Below are positions 26,091-37,200 of a DNA stretch of 64,000 nucleotides, piece after piece. Source of the DNA: Sorghum bicolor (taxonomy: Eukaryota > Streptophyta > Magnoliopsida > Poales > Poaceae); assembly GCF_000003195.3 (NCBI RefSeq), contig NC_012877.2:23765838-23829837 (forward strand), given 5' to 3'. A model generated the notes under the pieces. That model saw only the letters and a list, made by a program, of their open reading frames with translations. It was not told the origin of the DNA and did no database searches. Both the position numbers and the translations under genes were made by a program. Numbering within the stretch: position 1 is the stretch's first letter; each line of letters begins with the position of its first letter.

Positions 26091-27780
26091 ATCATGCACA
26101 TTACAATGATACCTTTGCTATCTTGGAGTAGAGGATAGTCAATAAGATTCCAATTTAGCTCCAAATAGCAATGTGAAGTCCAACTATAAGCTTGGTGAAG
26201 ACCAATTATAAATGCCAATTGATAGATCAAATCTTCACCCATATGAATGGAGAACCACTTCTTGATCAAGTGCACTATCTTGTTGTGGTTGGCTTGCTTT
26301 TTCTTTTGACCATTGCTTGCATGAGAGAACTAATAAGAATATCACTTGAACATCATGACTAGCTCTCTTTTGGGTGTTGCTTGCTTTCTTGATCAATCCT
26401 TTTGATTGCTTCAACTAAGCATCTCAAATGTCCTTTAGATCACCACTTCCATGTTAGCCTTCCAAGCACCACACTTGGTTTACCCACTCCTCGGGCGGCA
26501 CGCCCCTCACATAGGGAGAAGTGACCTCTCTCCAAAGAACAATTCTTGATACTCACTTGAATTGCTTTGATTGACTGATTCAAGTGATGGACTTAATATG
26601 ATGAGTAACCATGAATCCCCTTTTTTTAAGTCCTTTTCTTTCTACTTGTTTAAGTTCTTTTATTTCTACTAAATGATCTCCAATAATCACTAGAACTTAA
26701 TCTTCATTCTCATCTTGAGTTTGATCTTGATCTTCAATTTGAGTACTAAATGTGTACACCAAGTACATTTCACAACCAAATGCCCTTGTACTCATTACTT
26801 GTCATGCTTATAGATCAATTCAAAACTAAACTTAGGTGCCTCAAACACTTATAACTATATTTCCAACTTGAGGACCTTTCAATTGAAGTGACTTTAGACC
26901 AATAATTGTCACTTTTCTGGCAGATTCTGTACCCTTTAAAGAAATATCCATATCTCACAATGTACAGATCCAAATGCCACGAAATTTGGTGGAGATGTGA
27001 TTTACTGAGTCATCTAGCAGCTGTAAAAGTTTGATCTTCATTTGACTTCTAGATTGCTACCAGATTTCAATTCTTTCACCACTGCTACATGCTGAAAACT
27101 GCTGCACTATAGCTGATAAGATCTACTCCAAAACCGAAGTATCCCTTATCCAATCTTCATGAAATTTCTACAGCATCTTCTATGATAACTGTACAGCATG
27201 CATACCAAATTTCAAGCCATTCCAAATAGATTTGATCACTCAAACTCAGACTTGATCACTGCAAGCTCAGATTTTCAATATAGGACAGATTTCAAGCAAT
27301 TGAGCTATACTTATTCCAGTTGAACCAAACTTGGAATCAACTTGATTGAATACTTTCATAAGACATATATCCATTCAATCCACTTACTAAAAGTCATCTC
27401 ATGAACTTATCCAAATCAAATCAATCCAAACTTGATTATTTAATCCATTCAATCATCTTATAGCAAGCAACATTGCATATATCCAATTCAATCAACTCAT
27501 ATGCACCCAAATGAATGTGATCAACAAAGATATACCTTGGTTAGCTTATGATCATCTAATTTGCAAGCTTCAACTCATGTATTTGCAAGCCATCAAATAA
27601 TTCAATAAATCACCACAACTTGAATATTTGCACTTGTATGTTATAGCACTTGGACTTCACTTATTTGACTTGGCATTGGAATAAGATAAGCACTAAGCTT
27701 CAATACTTGACTCAATCATATGATGAATAATATAAGATCAATTGAATCAAGTCTCCAATGCCTATGGTACCTACAAATAA
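26091..27780 (-). other. Non-coding region of Sirevirus-like element, part 2 (pol missing)
   Basis: About 1.7 kb directly downstream of gag in element direction, where pol would be expected. It is AT-rich, begins (right end) soon after the gag stop, and has no frame resembling protease, integrase core, reverse transcriptase or RNase H in any reading frame. Only gag-flanking and 3' non-coding sequence remains, so pol has been deleted or was never present in this family. Confidence 0.75.
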
Positions 27781-29739
27781 TCATCCACTTTTTGATGGTA
27801 CCCAAACTAGTTTGGGTCCTCTCAAGTTAGGTGCAACATACTTAGGCGATGCCTTAGTATGAGTAGCGGGATGTTTTGCAATAGCAACCATAGAGGTACC
27901 ATTACCATCCTTTCTAAGCATAGTATTGTCATCAATTGAAATAGGCTTAGAATTATTACCTAGGGGACATGAATAAGCCATGTGTCCCCTTTCCCGGCAC
28001 AAGTAGCAACTTCTCTTTGATTGAGCCTTTTCTTCCTTGCTCATATGTTGCTTCTCATTGCCTCGCCTCTTGAGAGTTACTTGAGCCTTCTTCTCAAGCT
28101 TGGTAGGACACTTCGAGGCAAAGTGTCCATCATTCTTGCACTCAAAGCATTTGATGTGGGAGAGGTCTTTTGATGATCTTGATTGTCTACCTCCCCTTCT
28201 TGTCTTTTTCTTCATCATCCCCATGTCACCACCATCTACATGGTAGATCTTGACTTGAGCTTGGGGCTTCTTTTCTTGCTCAACTTGTGGCTTTTGTTGA
28301 GGCTTTGCTTGATGCTTCACCAATTGCTTGGTTGGGCACATTGAGGTGAGATGACCCCAAGTGCGGCACTTGAAGCACTTGACATGTTTTAGCCTCTCTT
28401 CTTCCTTCATCTTCTTGAGCTTCTCAATGTTTGGGCAACCATTTGCAAGGTGTCCCGCTTCATGGCACCGATAGCACATGGTGTGAGAAAGCTTCTTTTG
28501 AAGTAGCTTCTTCATCCTCTTTTCTTGCTTTCTTTCGCCCTTTGTCATCTTCTTCTTGAAGCCAAGGCCACATTTGTCACCATAATTTCTTTGAGTCTTC
28601 AATATGTTCTCAAAGGTGACTTTTGAGTAGTAGCACCTCTCTAGCTTGTTGCTCAAATTCTTCACTTCACTTTTGAGCTCATTGTTCTCCTTCAAAAGGT
28701 TAGTCTCACAAGACAAAGAAGTAGAACAAGCATTTGTATGTGAAGAACATGGCATAAACAATAAATCATCACAAGAGGTGGATACATGCTTCTTGCCTAC
28801 ATCACAAGGGTTAGTAATCATATGTGATTGATCATTTGACCCAAATGATGAGCTCTCACTAGTTTTAGTTTCATCATTGGAAAGCTTCTTAGTGAGAAAA
28901 GCATGATCTTTAACCAAGTTGTTATGAGCAACACAAAGTTCCTCATGAACCAATTTTAGCTCCTCATGTGAACAAGTAGTAACATAAAGTAGATGCTTTT
29001 GTTGTTCACATGTGGTCTTTAGAAATGAGTTTTCATTTTTCAATTTACTTGTTTTAGCCATCTCATTTCTTAAAGCTTTGGTGAGTCTACATATAAGCTC
29101 AAAATTTGGATCATCACAATCAACAATCACATCACCAATAGATACCTTAGTGTCACCATGTGACATGAAGCAATGTGGTGATGTAGTAGATGAGCTTGTG
29201 GAAGCATCACTCTCATAGCCATCATCTTCATCATCAAGTGTGCATGAGGTAGCATCATCATTTGCATCACTTGTGGCATCATCATCGTTCTTGTCAAGTG
29301 ATCTTGTAGAGTGATCATCATCATCTTCACTTGACCATGAGGTGGAGCAATCCTCCACAACCACCATGTTGTGATCATGCTCAACATCCTCATTTGCCTC
29401 CACATTTGGCACAACATCTTCTTTGGAGATCATCCCATATTTCTCATTGAGAAATACCCAAATCTCATGGGCGGACTTCATGTCCATGATCTCACCAAAT
29501 ATATTATCTTTCATGGATGAATAGAAGATGTTAGTAGCTTGGCAATTGAGATGTAGGCATTTCTTTTGCGCTTGAGTTGCAACCTTTTTAACAATTGCAC
29601 AAGAAAAGCCCACATCTACAATCCACCACATTTGAGGAGAAATAAATTTAAAATTACACTGCATCCAATTTTTCCACCGTGCAAAGTGTGTGCCATCAAA
29701 AATGTGTGGACACTCAACATCTAGCCCATAAGCCGCCAT
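27781..29739 (-). CDS. gag: Gag polyprotein of Sirevirus-like copia element
   Basis: 652 aa, intact. It would form the virus-like particle that packages element RNA in the cytoplasm. Residues 1-110 resemble the N-terminal domain of plant copia Gags (FDGTHFARWKNWM near 14-26, EIWVFLNEKYG at 92-102). Residues 128-182 are Asp/Ser-rich. Residues 210-375 are Lys/Glu/Leu/Asn-rich with likely coiled coils. Four CX2CX4HX4C zinc knuckles follow at C422-C435, C455-C468, C531-C544 and C578-C591, in Lys/Arg-rich linkers that should bind RNA. The chain stops right after GPKLVWVPS (642-650), the point where protease sequence usually follows in copia elements. The ATG lies about 37 bp from the primer site, so no other start is likely. 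The reading frame is undamaged although pol is absent. Confidence 0.93.
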   Translation of the reverse strand: MAAYGLDVECPHIFDGTHFARWKNWMQCNFKFISPQMWWIVDVGFSCAIVKKVATQAQKKCLHLNCQATNIFYSSMKDNIFGEIMDMKSAHEIWVFLNEKYGMISKEDVVPNVEANEDVEHDHNMVVVEDCSTSWSSEDDDDHSTRSLDKNDDDATSDANDDATSCTLDDEDDGYESDASTSSSTTSPHCFMSHGDTKVSIGDVIVDCDDPNFELICRLTKALRNEMAKTSKLKNENSFLKTTCEQQKHLLYVTTCSHEELKLVHEELCVAHNNLVKDHAFLTKKLSNDETKTSESSSFGSNDQSHMITNPCDVGKKHVSTSCDDLLFMPCSSHTNACSTSLSCETNLLKENNELKSEVKNLSNKLERCYYSKVTFENILKTQRNYGDKCGLGFKKKMTKGERKQEKRMKKLLQKKLSHTMCYRCHEAGHLANGCPNIEKLKKMKEEERLKHVKCFKCRTWGHLTSMCPTKQLVKHQAKPQQKPQVEQEKKPQAQVKIYHVDGGDMGMMKKKTRRGGRQSRSSKDLSHIKCFECKNDGHFASKCPTKLEKKAQVTLKRRGNEKQHMSKEEKAQSKRSCYLCRERGHMAYSCPLGNNSKPISIDDNTMLRKDGNGTSMVAIAKHPATHTKASPKYVAPNLRGPKLVWVPSKSG

Positions 29740-29776
29740 CCTCTCGAGTCGGTGAAGACCACAAATGAGAGACCTA

Positions 29777-29788
29777 GCTCTGATACCA
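29777..29788 (-). other. Primer-binding site, tRNA-iMet type (Sirevirus-like)
   Basis: Plus strand gctctgatacca, i.e. TGGTATCAGAGC on the minus strand, two bases from the 5' LTR edge at 29791. Confidence 0.93.
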
Positions 29789-30865
29789 CTTGAAGGGTCG
29801 AGATGGCGGACTAGAGGGGGGGTGAATAGTCCTTTCTAAAACTTATTGCGTCGGCTAACCGAAACAAATGCGGAATTAAAACTATCGGTCTAGCCAAGAC
29901 TACACCCCTCTATCTAAGTTCTCTAGCACCTTGAAAAGATCCTAAACAAGCAAGCAAGGTGCTACCTTAGCAAGAGCTCACCTAACCAAAACTAGAGGCA
30001 AGGTCACACAAGCCTATGCAACTAGTACTTTGCAAACCGGGGGAGCTCCTACACAAACTAGTGAGGCAAAGTGCACAAAGCCTAAGCTCACTAGCAAGCT
30101 CAATAACAAGGCAACTAATGCCAAATTAGAGAGCGCAACTTACTTAGCTACACAAACTAAGTAATGTGACTAACAAGGTTACACAAACCAAATTAGTCAC
30201 GCAAGGGAACTACTTCTAGCTACACAAGCAAGAAGGTAACTAGAAAGCTACACAAGCTAACTAATTACAAGAGCAACTACACAAGCACAATTATATGAAT
30301 GTAAGAACAAGCTTGTGTTAGGGACTTGCAAACCAACGGGAAGAACAAATGTTGACACGATGATTTGCTCCCGAGGTTCACTTGGTTGCCACCAAGCTAC
30401 GTCCCCGTTGTGTCGACCAACACTTGGTGGTTCGACGGCTAAGAGGTGTTACACGAACCTCGTCCCCACTAGGACACCGCAAGAACCTACCCACAAGTGA
30501 GGTAGCTCAACGACACGCACGATCCAATAGAGTTGCTCTTCGCGATCCCCGCGGGGTGAGCACCGTACCCCTCACAATCTCTTCTCCGGAGCACCGCACA
30601 ATCTCCTTGCGTGCTTCGACGGAGTCACAAGCCACCAAGCCATCTAGGAGGTGGCAACCTCCAAGAGTAACAAGCACCACCGGCTTGCAACACGAACACC
30701 TAGTGCCACTCGATGCAATCTCTCAATGCAACGCACTAGAATCACTCACTCGCTATTGATTCGCACTCTTGCAAGCACAAGTGAGTTAGAGGCCTTCCTA
30801 GCACTCCCCAAGCATGGACACTAAGTCCCAAGGGTGCTCAGCACCGGCCAAGGCCGGCCACCACT

Positions 30866-30878
30866 TCTATTTATAGCC
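30866..30878 (-). promoter_or_regulatory. TATA box of 5' LTR (Sirevirus-like promoter)
   Basis: The minus strand reads GGCTATAAATAGA. It sits just downstream, in element direction, of the CACCGGAC hub at 30920-31210, so the hub occupies the usual enhancer position. The match to the plant TATA consensus is very good. Confidence 0.7.
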
Positions 30879-30919
30879 CTAAGGGCTAAACTAGCCGTTG
30901 CCCCTTCACTGGGCAAAAG

Positions 30920-31210
30920 TCGTGAGCACCGGACTCACTGTAGGTAGCACCGGACGCTGGAACAGTGCGTCCTGTGCTCCAAAAACAGCCACGTGTCACT
31001 AGCCGTTTGAACTTGACCGTTGCCGCCAACGGCTAGCACACGCACGCGCGTCTGGAACAGTAGCACCGGACGCTCTGCTGCTTCACACCGGACGGTCCGG
31101 TGCTCACCGGACTCACACGCAGAGAGCAACGCAAACTTGCAGCAGCACCGGACTCTCAGCGTCCTGTGCCACCGGACGCTGGAACAGTGCGTCCTGTGCC
31201 TGCAGTTCAA
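30920..31210. other. CACCGGAC palindrome hub in 5' LTR
   Basis: About seven CACCGGAC words in under 300 bp. At 31086-31102 is a perfect palindrome, CACCGGACGGTCCGGTG. Clustered palindromes of this type upstream of the TATA box are known in Sirevirus LTRs and are thought to be regulatory. Confidence 0.75.
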
Positions 31211-34200
31211 CTTGTTAGGTTGCTAACTTCTAGCTCCGAACTCCAAATTCGATGATCTTGGACATTTTGGAAAGCTTACTTAGAATACTATCCAATATAT
31301 ATGAATACTCAATCCAAATCAAAATGGATCAAAGCAGTATTCCAATCTAAAAGCCATCCTAATGTCCGGAGAACACCGAAAGACTTCTCTCTCTTCTCCA
31401 AGTTGAACAAAATCAACTTCAACACCTTCTCCTTTGCAAAAGTGCCAACACCACCAAGAGTACACCACCATGTGTAAGTGTGTTAGTATTTTCACAAATA
31501 TTTTCCCAAAGGAGTTAGCCTCTCAACTTGCCACGCCACTCGATCCTAACACGTATGCAAAGTTAGATCGCTCAAGTGGCACTAGATGACTGATATGCAA
31601 ACAAGTTTGCCCCTCTTCATAGTACGGCCATCTATCCTAAATCCAGTCATAAACTTCTCTACACACCTATGACCGGTGAAATGGAAAAGCCCTATGTTAT
31701 ACCTTTGCCTTGCGTTTTCCATTCCATCTCCTCCAATGTTGATGCAACACATGCACCAACCAATCACCAAATGATATGATCCACTTCATATCATCACGCG
31801 ACCGTATTGGTTCATTGATCTTGACCTCACTTGCTCTTCACCGTTGCCTCGGTCCATCGGCGCCAAGTCTTGCTCAAGCTTCACCGTCACACGCGGTCCC
31901 TCGCTTCAAAGCCTCCGACTTGCCCTTCACTCTTGCAACCGGTCCATCAAGACAAGCCTCATCTTGATCTTCTCCACCTTGGTCACATGACTCCATGTCA
32001 TGTCTCATATGCAATGAGCTCCTCCATCATCACATAATCACCTGTGGACTAATCTCCTGTGTATCTCACATAAACACTATTAGTCCACCTAAGTTGTCAC
32101 TCAATTACCAAAACCAAACAAGGACCTTTCACATACATAGGACATTTTTGCATTTGAGAAAGTGTTTCTAAACTCTAGTCACAAAGTCTTGAATCACACA
32201 TAGACTTTATGAAACTACATGCGGGACTTGTGGATTTAGAACTGCACTTTCTTAACGCTTTGTCAAATGGAAAAATGTCCTATATATCAAATATAGATCT
32301 TGATGAGTGGAACAAAATTGCTATTCATGACTTTCGGAGTTGGGGCCGCCTAGGGTCCCGAAAACGTGCATGTAGCAGTGAAAATTTGAAATTTCAAAAT
32401 TTTAGTGGTTCAATACATCTCAAATGAAAAGTTGACCATTACAACAAATGAGTATCTTCATAAGAGGAACAAACTTTGTATTCATGACTTTTGCATCTGA
32501 GACCGTCTCTGGTCCGGTCAAAGTGTATTTTCTAAAAAATCTAATGTTTGACTTGGTCAAACTAGGTCAAACTAGGCAATAAAATACCTCAAATGAAAAA
32601 AATTGAATACAACATAGTTAGACCTCATCAAGGTCTACCTTTGATACACAATACATTTTTGCATTTGGAAAAGTTACAGAAAACTCAGTTCACTTGTTTT
32701 GAAAACCCAAGGCGTGGCTTGGTCAAACCTGGTCAAACGAGTGAGTAAATGACCTCAAATGAGAAACTTTTGAATACAAGCTAGATAGAGCTCATCAAGA
32801 TACACATTCCATACATAGGACATTTTTGCATTTGAGAAAGTGTTTGTAAACTCTAGTCACAAAGTCTTGAATCACACATAGACTTTATGAAACTACATGC
32901 GGGACTTGTGGATTTAGAACTGCAATTTCTTAACGCTTTGTCAAATGCAAAAATGTCCTATATATCAAATGTAGATCTTGATGAGTGGAACAATATTTGT
33001 ATACATGACTTTCGGAGTTGGGGCCGTCTAGGGTCCCGAAAACGTGCGTGTAGTAGTGAAAATTTGAAATTTTAAAATTTTAGTGCTTCAAACCATCTCA
33101 AATGAAACGTTGACCATTACAACAAATGTGTATCTTGATAAGGGGAACAAACTTTATATTCATGACTTTTGCATCTGAGACCGTCTCGGGTCCGGTCAAA
33201 GTGTATTTTCTAAAAAATCCAATGTTTGACTTGGGCAAACTAGGTCAAACTAGGCAATAAAATACCTCAAATGAAAAAAAATTGAATACAACATAGTTAG
33301 ACCTCATCAAGGTCTACCTTTGATACACAATACATTTTTGCATTTGGAAAAGTTACAGAAAACTCAGTTCACTTGTTTTGAAAACCCATGACGTGGCTTG
33401 GTCAAACCTGGTCAAACGAGTGAGTAAATGACCTCAAATGAAAAACTTTTGAATACAAGGTAGATAGAGCTCATCAAGATACACATTTCATACATAGGAC
33501 ATTTTTGCATTTGAGAAAGTGTTTGTAAACTCTAGTCACAAAGTCTTGAATCACACATAGACTTTATGAAACTACATGCGGGACTTGTGGATTTAGAACT
33601 GCACTTTCTTAACGCTTTCTCAAATGCAAAAATGTCCATTATATCAAATGTAGATCTTGATGAGTAGAACAAAATTTGTATTCATGACTTTCGGAGTTGG
33701 GGCCGTCTAGGGTCCCGAAAACGTGCGTGTAGGAGTGAAAATTTGAAATTTCAAAATTTTAGTGGTTCAAACCATCTCAAATGAAAAGTTGACCATTACA
33801 ACAAATGTGTATCTTGATAAGGGGAACAAACTTTGTATTCAAGACTTTTGCATCTCAGACCGTCTCGGGTTCGGTCAAAGTGTATTTTCTAAAAAATCCA
33901 ACGTTTGACTTGGTCAAACTAGGTCAAACTAGGCAATAAAATACCTCAAATGAAAACAAATTGAATACAACATAGTTAGACCTCATCAAGGTCTACCTTT
34001 GATACACAATACATTTTTGCATTTGGAAAAGTTACAGAAAACTTAGTTCACTTGTTTTGAAAACCGAAGGCGTGGCTTGGTCAAACCTCGTCAAACGAGT
34101 GAGTAAATGACCTCAAATGAGAAACTTTTGAATACAAGGTAGATAGAGCTCATCAAGATATACATTCCATACATAGGACATTTTTGCATTTGAGAAAGTG

Positions 34201-37200
34201 TTTGTAAACTCTAGTCACAAAGTCTTGAATCACACATAGACTTTATGAAACTACATGCGGGACTTGTGGATTTAGAACTGCACTTTCTTAACGCTTTGTC
34301 AAATGCAAAAATGTCCTATATATCAAATGTAGATCTTGATGAGTGGAACAAAATTTGTATTCATGACATTCGGAGTTGGGGCCATCTAGGGTCCCGAAAA
34401 CGTGCGTGTAGGAGTGAAAATTTGAAATTTCAAAATTTTAGTGGTTCAAACCATCTCAAATGAAACATTGACCATTACAACAAATGTGTATCTTGATAAG
34501 GGGAACAAACTTTGTATTCATGACTTTTGCATCTGACACTGTCTCGGATCCGGTCAAAGTGTATTTTCTAAAAATTCCAATGTTTGACTTGGTCAAACTA
34601 GGCAGTAAAGTACCTCAAATGAAAAAAAATTGAATACAACGTAGTTAGACCTCATCAAGGTCTACCTTTGATACACAATACATTTTTGTATTTGGAAAAG
34701 TTACAGAAAACTCAGTTCACTTGTTTTGAAAACCCAAGGCGTGGCTTGGTCAAACCTTGTCAAACGAGTGAGTAAATGACCTCAAATGAAAAACTTTTGA
34801 ATACAAGGTAGATAGAGCTCATCAAGATACACATTCCATACATAAGACATTTTTGCATTTGAGAAAGTGTTTGTAAACTCTAGTCACAAAGTCTTGAATC
34901 ACACATAGACTTTATGAAACTACATGCGGAACTTGTGGATTTAGAACTGCACTTTCTTAACGCTTTATCAAATGCAAAAATGTCCTATATATCAAATGTA
35001 GATCTTGATGAGTGGAACAAAATTGATATGTATGACTTTCAGAGTTGGGGCCGTCTAGGGTCCCGAAAACGTGCGTGTAGCAATGAAAATTTGAAATTTT
35101 GAAATTTTAGTGGTTCAAACCATCTCAAATGAAACGTTGACCATTAAAACAAATGTGTATCTTGATAAGGGGAACAAACTTTGTATTCATGACTTTTGCA
35201 TCTGAGACCGTCTCGGGTCCGGTCAAAGAGTATTTTCTAAAAAAATCCAATGTTTAAATTGGTCAAACTAGGTCAAACTAGGCAATAAAATACCTCAAAT
35301 GAAAAAAAATTGAATACAACATAGTTAGACCTCATCAAGGTCTACCTTTGATACACAATACATTTTTGTATTTATAAAATTTACAGAAAACTCAGTTCAC
35401 TTGTTTTGAAAACCCAAGGCGTGGCTTGGCCAAACCTGGTCAAACGAGTGAGTAAATGACCTCAAATGAAAAACTTTTGAATACAAGGTAGATAGAGCTC
35501 ATCAAGATACACATTCCATACATAGGACATTTTTGCATTTGAGAATGTTTTTGTAAACTCTAGTCACAAAGTCTTGAATCACACATAGACTTTATGAAAC
35601 TACATGCGGGACTTGTGGATTTAGAACTGCACTTTCTTAACGCTTTGTCAAATGCAAAAATGTCCTATATATCAAATGTAGATCTTGATGAGTGGAACAA
35701 AATTTGTATTCATGACTTTCGGAGTTGGGGCCGTCTAGGGTCCCGAAAATGTGCGTGTAGGAGTGAAAATGTGAAATTTCAAAATTTTAGTGGTTCAAAC
35801 CATCTCAAATGAAACGTTGACCAGTACAACAAATGTGTATCTTCATAAGGGGAACAAACTTTGTATTCATGACTTTTGCATCTGAGACAGTCTCGGATCC
35901 GGTCAAAGTGTATTTTCTAAAAATTCCAATGTTTGACTTGGTCAAACTAGGTCAAACTAGGCAATAAAATACCTCAAATGAAAAAAATTGAATACAACAT
36001 AGTTAGACCTCATCAAGGTCTACCTTTGATACACAATACATTTTTGCATTTGGAAAAGTTACAGAAAACTCAGTTCACTTGTTTTGAAAACCCAAGGCTT
36101 GGCTTGGTCAAACCTGGTCAAACGAGTGAGTAAATGACCTCAAATGAGAACCTTTGAATACAAGGTAGATAGAGCTCATCAAGATACACATTCCATACAT
36201 AGGACATTTTTGCATTTGAGAAAGTGTTTGTAAACTCTTGTCACAAAGTCTTGAATGACACATAGACTTTATGAAACTACATGCGGGACTTGTGGATTTA
36301 GAACTGCACTTTCTTAACGCTTTGTCAAATGCAAAAATGTCATATATATCAAATGTAGATCTTGATGAGTGGAACAAAATTTGTATTCATGACTTTCGGA
36401 GTTGGGGCCGTCTATGGTCCCGAAAACGTGCGTGTAGCAGTGAAAATTAGAAATTCCAAAATTTTAGTGGTTCAAACCATCTCAAATGAAACGTTGACCA
36501 TTTCAACAAATGTGTATCTTGATAAGGGGAACAAACTTTATATTCATGACTTTTGCATCTCAGACTGTCTCGAATCCGGTCAAAGTGTATTTTCTAAAAA
36601 ATCCAATGTTTGACTTGGTCAAACTAGGTCAAACTAGGCAATAAAATACCTCAAATGAAAAAAAATTGAATACAACATAGTTAGACCTCATCAAGGTCTA
36701 CCTTTGATACACAATACATTTTTGCATTTGGAAAAGTTACAGAAAACTCAGTTCACTTGTTTTGAAAACCCAAGGCGTGGCTTGGTCAAACCTGGTCAAA
36801 CGAGTGAGTAAATGACCTCAAATGAAAAACTTTTAATACAAGATAGATAGAGCTCATCAAGATACACATTCCATACATAGGACATTTTTGCATTTGAGAA
36901 AGTGTTTGTAAACTCTAGTCACAAAGTCTTGAATCACACATAGACTTTATGAAACTACATGCGGGACTTGTGGATTTAGAAATGCACTTTCTTAACGCTT
37001 TGTCAAATGCAAAAATGTCCTATATATATCACATGTAGATCTTGATGAGTGGAACAAAATTTGTATTCATGACTTTCGGAGTTGGGGCCGTCTAGGGTCC
37101 CGAAAACGTGCGTGTAGCAGTGAAAATTTGAAATTTCAAAATTTTAGTGGTTAAAACCATCTCAAATGAAACGTTGACCATTACAACAAATGTGTATCTT

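Larger units (their letters stand above)
17903..32131 (-). mobile_element. Sirevirus-like Ty1/copia element, gag-only, with nested solo LTR
   Basis: Two LTRs of exactly 2341 bp each (17903-20243 and 29791-32131) bound the element, flanked by catac duplications. The tRNA-iMet primer site sits by the right LTR and a strong polypurine tract by the left LTR, so it reads on the minus strand. A Gag with CCHC knuckles, repeated GGGGGAG tracts upstream of the 3' LTR, and a cluster of CACCGGAC palindromes in the LTR all fit the Sirevirus branch of copia elements. After removal of the nested solo LTR the interior is about 5.25 kb, of which about 3.2 kb is non-coding downstream of gag. No protease, integrase or reverse transcriptase frame is visible. 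About 26 LTR differences suggest an insertion within the last million years. Confidence 0.93.
29791..32131 (-). repeat. 5' LTR of Sirevirus-like element
   Basis: 2341 bp, the same length as its partner and gap-free against it. It starts tgaagggtcgag and ends ggacctttca. It lies upstream of gag in element direction and carries the candidate promoter and an intact palindrome hub. Confidence 0.95.

Noticed and set aside
26091..27780. Possible degraded pol of the Sirevirus-like element
   Set aside because: I looked for integrase, YVDD-type RT and RNase H motifs in translated stretches and found none. A profile search could still find deeply decayed pieces.
28646..29417. Plus- and minus-strand ORFs overlapping gag
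   Set aside because: They are antisense or alternate-frame shadows of the intact 652-codon Gag.
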